A stretch of 45,383 nt of DNA from Corallococcus llansteffanensis (lineage in GTDB: Bacteria; Myxococcota; Myxococcia; Myxococcales; Myxococcaceae). Of the stretch, positions 32,638 through 42,006 are shown piece after piece (positions within the stretch are counted from its first letter, which is position 1; every line of letters starts with the position of its first letter). Below the pieces are notes generated by a model. It saw nothing but the letters and a program-made list of their open reading frames with translations, was not told where the DNA came from and made no database searches. The stretch lies in assembly GCF_003612055.1 (NCBI RefSeq), contig NZ_RAWB01000011.1:1-45383 (forward strand). The letters run 5' to 3'. The position numbers and the translations under genes were made by a program.

Positions 32638-35271
32638 ATGGCTCCCGAGTCCCGTCGCGCCTCCCGGTACACCCTGTCCGCCGAGGCCGCGCTCGCGGCG
32701 CTGCTGGTGCTGGGTCCGGTGGCGCTGGGCGGCGCGGCGCGCTGGGTGTCCTGGCCCCTGGGCGTGCTGGCCGGGCTGGCCGCGGTGCTCGCGGTCCTGG
32801 GCGCGCGGCGGCAGGGGGAGTCCCCGCGCGTTCCGCTCCTCGCGGCGCCGCTCGTGGGGGGCGTGCTGCTGTGCGCGCTGCAGCTCGTGCCGCTGCCGCC
32901 AGCGGTGCTCGGGTGGGTGAGCCCGGAGGCCGCTGCGCTGCGCGAGGACGTGCTGGTGCCGCTGGGCCTCACGGGCTTCCGGCCGGTGTCGCTGGACCCC
33001 TCCGCCACCTGGCGCGAGCTGGCGAAGCACGGGGCCTATCTGCTGACGTTCCTCGCGGCGGTGCAGGTGTGCCGCGTGCGTGCGTCGCGCAAGCGGCTCT
33101 TGACGGTGCTGGCCTTCACGGGCGCGGCGGTGGCGGCGGTGGGCCTGGGGCACGCGCTCTTCGGCGTGGAGACGCTGTTCGGCCTCCGGGCGTACGTGCA
33201 CGCGCGGCCGCCGCTGGTGACGCCGTTCGGCAACCCCAACCACCTCGCGGGCTTCCTGGGGCTGGCGGCGACGGTGGCGGTGGGCCTGGCGCTGTCGAAG
33301 CAGTCACGCGCGCAGGCGTGGCCCTTCGCGGCGGCGGCGCTCGTCTCCGGCGCGGGCGTGCTGCTGTCGCTGTCGCGCGCGGGCATCGTGTTCTTCGTCT
33401 TCGGGCAGGTGCTGCTCGCCGGCTGGCTGTCGAAGCAGCGGCGTGAGGCGCGCACGCCCGCGAGGCCTTCCTGGGGCCGGGGCGCGGCGGTGCTGCTGGG
33501 GCTGCTGGCGACGCTGTCGGTGGGCGTGTACCTGGCGGCGGATCAGCTGTGGGCGGAGGCGCGCACGGCGGACAGCGTGGAGTCCCTTCGCCACGGCAAG
33601 GTGGAGCCCTGGCCGATGATGGCCCGCGCGGCCCGCGCCTTCCCGGTGCTGGGCATGGGGCGCGGCGCGTTCGAGGCCGCGTTCCCGCGCTACCAGACGG
33701 AGCCCAACCCCAACACCTTCACGCACCCGGAGAACGCGGTGCTCCAGGTGGCGACGGAGTGGGGTGTGCCGGGCGTGCTGCTGCTGGCGCTGGGCCTCTG
33801 GGGCTTCGTGCTCCTCGTGCGGCGCGAGGGCCACGGGCCGGTGGACCTGGCGGCGCTGTCGGGCGTGGCGGCGCTGGCGCTGCACAACCTCTTCGACTTC
33901 AGCCTGGAGCTGCCCGCGTGCGCGGTCGCCGTGGCGGTGGCGCTGGGCGCGGTGGCGCGGCCTCGCGACGCGGAGCGCATGTCCGCCCGGCGCACGCGGA
34001 CGGGCGCGCTGCCCACCGGCCCCGCGCTGGCCCTGGCGGCGGGGCTCGCGGCGGTGGTGCTCGTCGCGCTCGTGCCGGGCGCGCGGAGGATGGCGGACGC
34101 GGAAGGACTGCTGGCGGACCGCGTGTCGGCCCGCGCACCCGGAGCGGAGGTCCGCGCGCTGGGGCTCTCACTCATCGACGCGCACCCGGCGGACTACCTG
34201 CTGTACCGGCTGGTGGCGATGGCCTCCGTGCGGGACGGGGCGGCGGGCGCGCAGGAGGCGTTGGCGTTCGTCAACCGCGCGCTGTACCTGCGGCCCCTGG
34301 ACGCCCCGTCGCACCGCGTGGCGGCGCGCGCGCTCCTGCACCTGGGCCGGCGCGCGCAGGGCTTCCTCGAGTACCGCCTGTCGCACGAGGCCGGCGACAC
34401 GCGCGTGCTCCTCTCCGAAGCGCTGCCCCTGGCCCGCACGCCGGAGGAGCTGCGGACGCTCACGCCCGAGGCGCCCGGACAGGCCCCGGAGCTGGCCGCC
34501 GCGCTGCTCGCCGTGCCCGAGCGTCGCGCGCTGGGACTGGCCTGGCTCGCCTGGGCGCGAGAGCACTTCGAGGGACGGCCCGAAGCGACAGCGCTGTGGA
34601 TGCACGAGACGCGCGGCCGGCTGGCGCAGGGGGAGCTGCCCGCGGCGGAGGCGGCGTGCGCGGAGGTGGAGCGACGCGCGCCGGACGCCCTGGCCACGCA
34701 CCTGCTGCGCGCGGACGTGTGGCGCGCGCAGGGCAGGGGGGCTGAAGCGCTCCAGGCCCTGGAGGCCCTCGCGAAGCGCTTCCCCCATGAGGTGGAGCTG
34801 GCCTTCACCCTGGCCGCGCGGCAGCAGGAGGCGGGGCTGACGCGGCGGTCGCGCGACACGCTGGACGCGGTGGCTCCCTTCCTCACGAACCTCCAGCAAC
34901 GCGCGCGGCTGCTCTCACTGGAGGCGGACTGCTTCGAGCGCGAGGGGCTGCTGGCCCGAGCGCTGGAGCAGCGCCGCTCGGTCGTGGGACTGCAGCCTGG
35001 CCCGGACAGCCACTTCGCGGTGGCCCGCTTGCAGGAGCTGCTGGCGCGCTACGACGCGGCGGCGCGGTCGGTGCACGAAGGTCTGAGGCTGATGCCACCG
35101 GGAGCAGGCAGCCGGCGCGCGGAGGCCGAGGCCTGGGCCACGCGGCTGGAAGCCCACGAGCGTGCTCGGGTGGACGCACGTCGGCGGGAGCGGGTGGAGG
35201 ATCCACGAGCGCGGGAGCTGGAGCCTGCTCCTCCCGGCTCGATGCGGGTCAGCGACTCCCCCGCACCTTGA
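32638..35271 (+). CDS. Wzy/O-antigen ligase-like membrane protein with TPR-like C-terminal domain
   Basis: An 877-residue protein. Residues about 1-480 are a polytopic Wzy/WaaL-type membrane domain, with TPFGNPNHLAGFLG and SLSRAGIVFF as typical blocks and a periplasmic loop with GRGAFEAAFPRYQTEPNPN followed by THPENAVLQVATEWG. After a last helix near 465-480, some 390 residues form helical, TPR-like repeats (ALAFVNRALYLRPLD, LLRADVWRAQGRG, ALEALAKRFPHE), probably periplasmic. I recall that M. xanthus WzyB of the BPS pathway lies in this position near rpoN. It is the main polymerase candidate, competing with the gene at 6154. Its stop is four bases from the convergent YbaK gene. Confidence 0.87.
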   Translation: MAPESRRASRYTLSAEAALAALLVLGPVALGGAARWVSWPLGVLAGLAAVLAVLGARRQGESPRVPLLAAPLVGGVLLCALQLVPLPPAVLGWVSPEAAALREDVLVPLGLTGFRPVSLDPSATWRELAKHGAYLLTFLAAVQVCRVRASRKRLLTVLAFTGAAVAAVGLGHALFGVETLFGLRAYVHARPPLVTPFGNPNHLAGFLGLAATVAVGLALSKQSRAQAWPFAAAALVSGAGVLLSLSRAGIVFFVFGQVLLAGWLSKQRREARTPARPSWGRGAAVLLGLLATLSVGVYLAADQLWAEARTADSVESLRHGKVEPWPMMARAARAFPVLGMGRGAFEAAFPRYQTEPNPNTFTHPENAVLQVATEWGVPGVLLLALGLWGFVLLVRREGHGPVDLAALSGVAALALHNLFDFSLELPACAVAVAVALGAVARPRDAERMSARRTRTGALPTGPALALAAGLAAVVLVALVPGARRMADAEGLLADRVSARAPGAEVRALGLSLIDAHPADYLLYRLVAMASVRDGAAGAQEALAFVNRALYLRPLDAPSHRVAARALLHLGRRAQGFLEYRLSHEAGDTRVLLSEALPLARTPEELRTLTPEAPGQAPELAAALLAVPERRALGLAWLAWAREHFEGRPEATALWMHETRGRLAQGELPAAEAACAEVERRAPDALATHLLRADVWRAQGRGAEALQALEALAKRFPHEVELAFTLAARQQEAGLTRRSRDTLDAVAPFLTNLQQRARLLSLEADCFEREGLLARALEQRRSVVGLQPGPDSHFAVARLQELLARYDAAARSVHEGLRLMPPGAGSRRAEAEAWATRLEAHERARVDARRRERVEDPRARELEPAPPGSMRVSDSPAP

Positions 35272-35275
35272 CCCG

Positions 35276-35803
35276 TCAGGCCGGCGCGCCCGACTCCTCG
35301 ATGGAGCCGGAGTAGGGCTCGTCCCTGCGCGACTCGGAGGGAGGCTGGATGAACGTCGCGACCAGCGGCCACTCCAGGCGCGCGAAGTCCTGGAAGCGCA
35401 GCTCCAGGGCCTCCTCGTGTGAGCCCGCGCGGAAGAGCAGGCGCTCGTTGAGGCTGAGCGACTCATCCATCGCCACGGGCATGCCGTACAGCTCTCCGAA
35501 GGGAGGCTCCGCGCCGGGCTCGCAACCCGGGAAGTGGTCGACGAACTCGGCCTCCGTGGCCAGTCGCACGGAGTGCGCGCCCAGCATGTCGCGCACCTGG
35601 CGCAGGTCCACCGTCGCCAGCGCGGGCACGACGACGATCCACGGTTGCCGGTTCGCCTTCACGATGACGGACTTCGCCACGCGCCAGCTCGGCACGTTCA
35701 GGACTTCCACCAGCTCCATCGCGGACTCGGCCCGAGGGTGGGCATACCGCTCGAAGGGGACGCGATGGCGCCGGAGGTACTGCTGGATGGCGATCGGGAT
35801 CAT
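35276..35803 (-). CDS. YbaK/EbsC-type aminoacyl-tRNA deacylase-like protein
   Basis: A 175-residue cytoplasmic protein of the YbaK/ProX family, which hydrolyses mischarged aminoacyl-tRNA in trans. It has the conserved Lys in WRVAKSVIVKAN (about 44) and a GCEPGAEPPFG loop that corresponds to the GxxxGxxPPFG substrate loop. The C-terminal 25 residues (PPSESRRDEPYSGS) are an extra disordered tail. It converges on the Wzy-TPR gene with four bases between stops, and lies 135 bases downstream of astB on the same strand. Substrate specificity cannot be told. Confidence 0.87.
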   Translation of the reverse strand: MIPIAIQQYLRRHRVPFERYAHPRAESAMELVEVLNVPSWRVAKSVIVKANRQPWIVVVPALATVDLRQVRDMLGAHSVRLATEAEFVDHFPGCEPGAEPPFGELYGMPVAMDESLSLNERLLFRAGSHEEALELRFQDFARLEWPLVATFIQPPSESRRDEPYSGSIEESGAPA

Positions 35804-35874
35804 GGGGACGTCACCTCCTTGCCTTGAAGGTGTGTCCGGACGACGCGTGGGGCCAATCGCCTCCAGGCTCAGGG

Positions 35875-35900
35875 CGGACGTGCCTGCTGGTGCCCGTCCG
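35875..35900 (-). terminator. Possible hairpin after astB
   Basis: CGGACG (35875-35880) pairs with CGTCCG (35895-35900) across a 14-base loop in the gap between astB and the YbaK gene. There is no T tract on the minus strand. It may attenuate read-through from astB, or be chance. Confidence 0.25.
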
Positions 35901-35938
35901 GTGTTTCGGAGGGCAGGCAGGCAAGGCTTGCGCCCGGC

Positions 35939-37261
35939 TCACTGCTGGAAATCGTACACGCTGCCCAGCTTGAGCAGGCGGGTCAGCTCGTCGAGCGCGG
36001 TCATCGTCTCGCGCGCCAGCAGCGGATCCCTCACGTCCTCGGGGCGCAGCACGTCGCGGTAGTGGCGCCGCACCCAGGTGGCCAGCGTCTCGTGCAGGGC
36101 GGGCGAGTAGAAGACGTCCGCGGTGATGGCGGCCCGCTCCGCGTCCGTCAGGGAGATGCGCTGTCGCAGGCACGCCGGGCCGCCGCCATTGTTCATGGAC
36201 TGCCGGACGTCCAGGTAGTGCACCGCCTTCACCGGGTTGTCCTCGGCGACGACGCGCTCCAGGAAGGCGCGCGCATGGGGCGTCTCGCGGCTCTCGATGG
36301 GCGCGATGATGGCCATGGTGCCGTCCGGCAGCGACAGCACCTGCGAGTTGAACGGATAGGCCTTCACCGCGTCCTTCACCGGCAGCTCGTCGTTCGTCGC
36401 CACCACGGAGCGGAAGTCTGGCCCCAGCTTCTGGCGCAGCGTCTGGAGGAGCGCGGGGTGGTCCACGAACGCCAGCGCGTGCAGCATGAGGAAGCGCTCG
36501 TTGCCCACCGCGAGCACGTCGGTGTGGAACGCCCCCGCGTCGATGCCGTCCGGATGCTGCTGCGGAAGGACGACCTGCGCGGGGTCCAGCTGGTGCAGCC
36601 GCGACAGGGCCTGGCTTGCCTCCAGCGTCTGGCGCGCGGGGAAGCGCTGGGGCCCCTTCACGTCCTGCCACGCGCTGCGGCCCCAGGCGAGCAGGTGCAC
36701 GGCCTTGTGCCCCGGCGTCGCGAGGCGCGTGTGGTTCGCCGCGCCCTCGTCCGCGAAGTGCGCGGCGCCCGGCAGCGGGGCGTGGACCTGGAAGTGCTTC
36801 GGATCCGCGAAGATGGCGCGCAGCACCGCGTGGGTGGTGTCCGCCTCGATGGCGCGGTGGAACATCTGCGTGAGGTTCGCGGGCGTCAGGTGCACCCGGC
36901 CGTCCGCCGTGTCCGCCGACGGCGCGACGGTGGCCGCGTTCGCCGTCCACATGGCGGAGGCGCTGGAGGTGAGGCGCAAGAGGTGCTCCGCGTCGCGCGC
37001 GGCGCGGGTGATGACCTCCTCGTCGGTGCCCGTGAAGCCCAGCGTGCGCAGCGTGCGCAGGGACGGACGCGGCTGGGGCGGCAGCACCGCCTGCCCCACG
37101 CCCAGCTCCGAAACGAAGCGCATCTTCTCCAGCCCCTGGAGCGCCGCCTCCCGGGGGCGGCTCGGCTGGCCCCCGTGGGTTTGTGACGCCAGGTTGCCCG
37201 GCGAGAGGCCAGCGTAATTGTGGGTCGGACCAATGAGGCCGTCGAAGTTGTATTCGCGCAT
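35939..37261 (-). CDS. astB: N-succinylarginine dihydrolase
   Basis: A 440-residue enzyme of the amidinotransferase fold that converts N2-succinylarginine to succinylornithine, CO2 and ammonia (second step of the AST pathway). It matches AstB end to end: FDGLIGPTHNYAGLSPGN at the N-terminus, then MWTANAATV and AANHTRL, HTDVLAVGNER with a catalytic His, and a C-terminal NNGGGPACLRQR with the catalytic Cys. Length is usual. No other ast gene is in the window, so the pathway must be completed elsewhere or the enzyme has been recruited. Its ATG is 18 bases from the divergent lpxL-like start. Confidence 0.94.
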   Translation of the reverse strand: MREYNFDGLIGPTHNYAGLSPGNLASQTHGGQPSRPREAALQGLEKMRFVSELGVGQAVLPPQPRPSLRTLRTLGFTGTDEEVITRAARDAEHLLRLTSSASAMWTANAATVAPSADTADGRVHLTPANLTQMFHRAIEADTTHAVLRAIFADPKHFQVHAPLPGAAHFADEGAANHTRLATPGHKAVHLLAWGRSAWQDVKGPQRFPARQTLEASQALSRLHQLDPAQVVLPQQHPDGIDAGAFHTDVLAVGNERFLMLHALAFVDHPALLQTLRQKLGPDFRSVVATNDELPVKDAVKAYPFNSQVLSLPDGTMAIIAPIESRETPHARAFLERVVAEDNPVKAVHYLDVRQSMNNGGGPACLRQRISLTDAERAAITADVFYSPALHETLATWVRRHYRDVLRPEDVRDPLLARETMTALDELTRLLKLGSVYDFQQ

Positions 37262-37279
37262 GGGATATGGAGACGCGTC

Positions 37280-38233
37280 GTGGAGCGTCCTCCTCTAACA
37301 AAGCGCCTGAAGCGTACCCTGCGCTACCTGCTCATCGCCGGGATGTTGCGCCTGCTCCAGTTCCTCTCGCTGGGCGCGGCCCGCACCCTGGGGATGACGC
37401 TGGGCGGCTGGGCCTACGCCATCGCCGGGGGCGAGCGGCGCAAGGCCCTCAAGTCGCTCGCCCGCGCCTTCCCCGACCGGAGCGACGCCGAGCGTGACGC
37501 GCTCGCCCGTGACGCCTTCCGCCACCTGGCCGCCGCCGCCCTGGAGGTGGCCTCCACGCGCGCGCTGGATGCCGGGCTGGAGACCCTGGTGTCCTGGCCC
37601 CCGGAGGACCGGCGGGTGCTGGAGGCGGCGCTGGCGAAGGGGAAGGGCGTCGTCTTCGTGTCCGGCCACGTGGGCAACTGGGAGCTGCTCGCCCGGCGCG
37701 TGGCGAAGGCGGGCTACCCCAGCCAGAGCATCGCGAAGGAGACCAGCGACCCGCGCCTCACCGCGCTCGTGGAGGACTTCCGGGCGAAGGGCGGGGTGCG
37801 CAGCATCTGGCGCGGCCAGGAGGGCGCGGCCCGGGCCATGCTCCGGGCCCTGCGCAGCGGGGAGATTCTGGGCATCCTCATCGACCAGGACACCAGGGTG
37901 CAGTCCGTCTTCGTGCCCTTCTTCGGAGAGCTGGCCGCCACCCCGCGCGCGGCGGCGGACCTGGCGCTGCGCACCGGCGCGGCGGTGGTGGTGGGCTTCT
38001 GCCAGCGCGAGGGCAAGGGCTACCGGCTCACCATGGAGGAGGTGCCTGGCCCGGACGTGGCGGACCGCGAGCAGGCCGTCCAGGCCCTCACCGCCGCCCT
38101 GTCGCAGCGCATCGAGGCGGCCATCCGCCGGGCGCCCGAACAGTGGGTGTGGATGCACCAGCGGTGGAAGACGCGTCCTCCCGAGGACGCTCGCCCGGCC
38201 CTCGCCGACACAGCGGCCGCCCCGGCGCGGTGA
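37280..38233 (+). CDS. LpxL/HtrB-type lysophospholipid (lipid A) acyltransferase
   Basis: A 317-residue inner-membrane acyltransferase that adds a secondary acyl chain to the lipid A precursor. A hydrophobic N-terminal segment (LLIAGMLRLLQFLSL) serves as anchor. The catalytic HX4E is in SGHVGNWE, and the family-typical ending WVWMHQRWKTR is present. The GTG at 37280 has GGAGA seven bases before it; extension further upstream would run into astB. It heads the run to lptC, lptA and lptB, with 13 bases before lptC, so lipid A finishing and LPS transport are linked. Confidence 0.9.
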   Translation: MERPPLTKRLKRTLRYLLIAGMLRLLQFLSLGAARTLGMTLGGWAYAIAGGERRKALKSLARAFPDRSDAERDALARDAFRHLAAAALEVASTRALDAGLETLVSWPPEDRRVLEAALAKGKGVVFVSGHVGNWELLARRVAKAGYPSQSIAKETSDPRLTALVEDFRAKGGVRSIWRGQEGAARAMLRALRSGEILGILIDQDTRVQSVFVPFFGELAATPRAAADLALRTGAAVVVGFCQREGKGYRLTMEEVPGPDVADREQAVQALTAALSQRIEAAIRRAPEQWVWMHQRWKTRPPEDARPALADTAAAPAR

Positions 38234-38246
38234 TAAGGAAGATCTC

Positions 38247-38798
38247 GTGTCGCGCCTGCTTGCCTTGAGCTTCCTGGGACTCCTCGCCACCGCCTGCGCA
38301 CCGCGCCGTCCCGCCGAGGGCGCCGCGAACGAACCGCGCCCGGACGTGGTGCTGGAGGGCGCGCGCCTGCGCTCGTTCGAAGGCGACAAGCTGCTGGTCT
38401 CCGGCACCGCGGCGCGCGTCCTGTACCGGCGCGCGGGCGGCGAGGTGCAGGCCACGGACGTTGTCGTCCGGCTGCCGCCCGGCCAGGGCTCGCGGGGCTC
38501 ACCCCTCCCCATGGCGAGCGGCACGGAAATCACCGCGCCGAATATGGACGGCAGCCTCGCGTCCAGACAGTGGGTGGGCACCGGGGGCGTCGTCGTGCGC
38601 ACGGGTGACGGCATGGTGGCCCGCACGCCGAGGCTCACCTACGACGCCACGGTGCAGCGGGCGCATGGCGAGGAGGGCGTGACGGTGAAGGGCCCCGACT
38701 ACCAGATGCGGGCGGACCGCTTCGTGCTGTCCGCCCCGGACGAGACGTTCACCTTCGAGGGCGCGGTCGAGACCGTGCTGGGTGGAGCGACGCAGTGA
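38247..38798 (+). CDS. lptC: LPS export component LptC-like lipoprotein
   Basis: A 183-residue protein with a signal sequence ending in a lipobox (LLATAC, Cys about 17), followed by a beta-jellyroll-type domain with LptC features (VVLEGARLRSFEGDKLLVSG, then GVTVKGPDYQMRADRF). E. coli LptC keeps a TM anchor, so a lipoprotein anchor is a variant, apparently common in this group. It would pass LPS from LptBFG to LptA in the periplasm. The GTG start has AAGGAAG in front. The stop overlaps the lptA start (GTGA). Confidence 0.82.
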   Translation: MSRLLALSFLGLLATACAPRRPAEGAANEPRPDVVLEGARLRSFEGDKLLVSGTAARVLYRRAGGEVQATDVVVRLPPGQGSRGSPLPMASGTEITAPNMDGSLASRQWVGTGGVVVRTGDGMVARTPRLTYDATVQRAHGEEGVTVKGPDYQMRADRFVLSAPDETFTFEGAVETVLGGATQ

Positions 38799-39436
38799 TT
38801 GAGTTCCTCGTGATGGCGCTGTTCCTGGCCCAGCCGACGCCCGCGCAGGCGGCGCAGCCCACGGCTCCGGGTACGCAGGCCGTGGCCCCGAAGCCCGGCT
38901 CCGTGACGCCGAAGCCCGGTGCCCCGAAGCCCCTCGACGCGGGCACGCCGCCAGCCCCGGTTCCCGCGCCGGGCGCGTCGCTGGCCCCGGTGGACCTGCG
39001 CAACCCGGTGGACCTCTCCGCGGACCACGTCACCGGCGACCGTGCCCAGGCGGTGCTCACCGGCAACGTGCGGGTGAAGCACCAGACCATGGACATCCGC
39101 TGCGACAAGATGACCGCCTACTACAACCAGCCGCGCCAGGTGACGCGCGTGGTGTGCGCCGGCAACGTGCGCGCCGTGGATGGCGACCGGCAGGCCCGGG
39201 GCGAGCGCGCCGACTACGACGTCCCGTCCGGCGTGCTGGTGGTGACGGGCTCCCCGGAGGCCCGCCAGGGCAACACCTACGTCACCGGCACCAAGGTGCG
39301 CCTCGTCCTGGGCAACGAGCGCGTGGAGGTGGAGAACGCCCGCATCCTCGTGGAGTCCCCGAACTCCACCGCCGTCCCCGGCACCCGCAAGAAGACCCCC
39401 GCGACGCCCAAGCCCGGCGCAGGCACCGCCCCATGA
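38795..39436 (+). CDS. lptA: LptA-like periplasmic LPS bridge protein
   Basis: A 213-residue exported protein. The signal peptide is short ([19 protein letters not shown]). It is followed by a Pro/Ala-rich linker of about 50 residues with repeated PKPG ([14 protein letters not shown]). The OstA/LptA beta-jellyroll core begins at [19 protein letters not shown], with [17 protein letters not shown] as the family signature. It would polymerise into the periplasmic bridge carrying LPS. The linker is unusual for LptA and may span peptidoglycan. The GTG start overlaps the lptC stop and the stop overlaps the lptB start. Confidence 0.85.
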   Translation: MIEFLVMALFLAQPTPAQAAQPTAPGTQAVAPKPGSVTPKPGAPKPLDAGTPPAPVPAPGASLAPVDLRNPVDLSADHVTGDRAQAVLTGNVRVKHQTMDIRCDKMTAYYNQPRQVTRVVCAGNVRAVDGDRQARGERADYDVPSGVLVVTGSPEARQGNTYVTGTKVRLVLGNERVEVENARILVESPNSTAVPGTRKKTPATPKPGAGTAP

Positions 39437-40176
39437 GCGATGGCGCGAAGCTCTACGCGGAAGGGCTCCAGAAGGCCTTCCGCCGCCGCCAGGTGGTGCA
39501 GGCCGTCTCCTTCAACGTCGCCCCGGGCGAGGTGGTGGGCCTGCTGGGCCCCAACGGCGCCGGCAAGACGACGAGCTTCAACATGGTGGTGGGCCTGGTG
39601 ACGCCGGACGCGGGCCGCGTGCGTGTGGGCGATGAGGACCTCACCCACCTGCCCATGCACCGCCGCGCGCGCCGGGGCGTGGGCTACCTGCCACAGGAGG
39701 CCTCCGTCTTCCGCAAGCTCACGGTGCGCCAGAACTTCCTGTCCGTCCTGGAACTCCAGAAGGGGCTCGGCCGCGCGGAGCGGGAGAAGCGCGCCGACAC
39801 CCTCCTGGAGGAGTTCGGCCTCACCCACGTGGCCGAGTCCTGGGGAGAGACGCTCTCCGGCGGCGAGCGCAGGCGCGCGGAGATCGCCCGCAGCCTCATC
39901 CCCGCCCCCCGCTTCATCCTCTTCGACGAGCCCTTCGCCGGCGTGGACCCCATCAACGTGGGCGACCTCCAGCGGCAGATCCACCTGCTGCGCGAGCGGG
40001 GCCTGGGCATCCTCATCACCGACCACAACGTCCAGGACACCCTGGGCATCTGTGACCGGGCCTACATCATCGCACAGGGGCAGATCCTCGAAGAGGGCAC
40101 CCCCGCGCAGATCGCCGGGTCCGCCCGCGCCAGAGCCGTCTACCTGGGAGACCGTTTCCGTCTCCAGGCGCCCTGA
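39433..40176 (+). CDS. lptB: LPS export ABC transporter ATPase LptB
   Basis: A 247-residue ABC ATPase. Walker A is GPNGAGKTT (39-47), the Q-loop is YLPQEASVF (Gln88), the signature is LSGGERRR (141-148), Walker B is [13 protein letters not shown] (161-173) and the switch His is in TDHNVQDTL. The DHNVQDTL and GVDPINV blocks are LptB hallmarks. It powers LPS extraction with LptFG, which are not in the window. The ATG overlaps the lptA stop. Length is usual. Confidence 0.96.
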   Translation: MSDGAKLYAEGLQKAFRRRQVVQAVSFNVAPGEVVGLLGPNGAGKTTSFNMVVGLVTPDAGRVRVGDEDLTHLPMHRRARRGVGYLPQEASVFRKLTVRQNFLSVLELQKGLGRAEREKRADTLLEEFGLTHVAESWGETLSGGERRRAEIARSLIPAPRFILFDEPFAGVDPINVGDLQRQIHLLRERGLGILITDHNVQDTLGICDRAYIIAQGQILEEGTPAQIAGSARARAVYLGDRFRLQAP

Positions 40177-40350
40177 CAATCCAGCCTCCCCGTATGCCTC
40201 CAGCTGCTCCGGGTGAAGTTGGCCCCGGTTTTGCGTCGACGTTTGAACATCGGGCAGGCAGGCGGGGGTTACGGCAACCTTCTGGATTTCTTGCGGATTT
40301 CTCACAATGCAATCCAGGAACCACGCAGGGGGGCACTGGACGTGGCCGAG

Positions 40351-40378
40351 GGTCCTTGTTAGGTTGGCACGGTCCTTG
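40351..40378 (+). repeat. GGTCCTTG direct repeat upstream of rpoN
   Basis: GGTCCTTG occurs at 40351-40358 and again at 40371-40378, exactly 20 bases (about two helical turns) apart. It spans the sigma-54-like element. It could be a binding site for a dimeric regulator. Confidence 0.5.
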
Positions 40379-40380
40379 AT
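40364..40380 (+). promoter_or_regulatory. Near-consensus sigma-54 promoter-like element before rpoN
   Basis: TTGGCACGGTCCTTGAT keeps the full -24 element TTGGCACG and the correct ten-base spacing to the -12 position, but has GA where GC is expected. It lies 48 bases before the rpoN ATG. It may be an active but weak promoter or a binding-only site giving autoregulation. Confidence 0.45.
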
Positions 40381-40413
40381 TGGAAACTCCATTCAAGTGG
40401 CATGCCCGTCTTC

Positions 40414-40419
40414 TGGAGA
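40414..40419 (+). promoter_or_regulatory. RBS deciding the rpoN start
   Basis: TGGAGA precedes ATG at 40429 by nine bases. The earlier in-frame ATG at 40402 has no such site, and the nine residues it would add do not look like the RpoN N-terminus. Confidence 0.65.
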
Positions 40420-40428
40420 CGCCCCCTC

Positions 40429-41949
<1,521 letters not shown>

Positions 41950-41963
41950 CGAAGGTCGCGCTC

Positions 41964-41984
41964 CGGCCCTGCACGTCAGGGCCG
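41964..41984 (+). terminator. Hairpin after rpoN
   Basis: CGGCCCTG (41964-41971) pairs perfectly with CAGGGCCG (41977-41984) around the five-base loop CACGT, 15 bases after the rpoN stop. No T tract follows. This is a likely terminator or stabiliser separating rpoN from the GNAT gene. Confidence 0.6.
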
Positions 41985-42006
41985 AAGTGGGGCATGAAGC
42001 GGGTCC

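Larger units (their letters stand above)
40177..40428. other. Intergenic region between lptB and rpoN
   Basis: These 252 bases lie between lptB and the chosen rpoN start. The upstream half has lower GC and a few short GCAGGC repeats but no hairpin with a T tract. The downstream third holds the sigma-54-like element and the GGTCCTTG direct repeats listed separately. rpoN therefore probably has its own promoter besides read-through from lptB. Confidence 0.5.
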
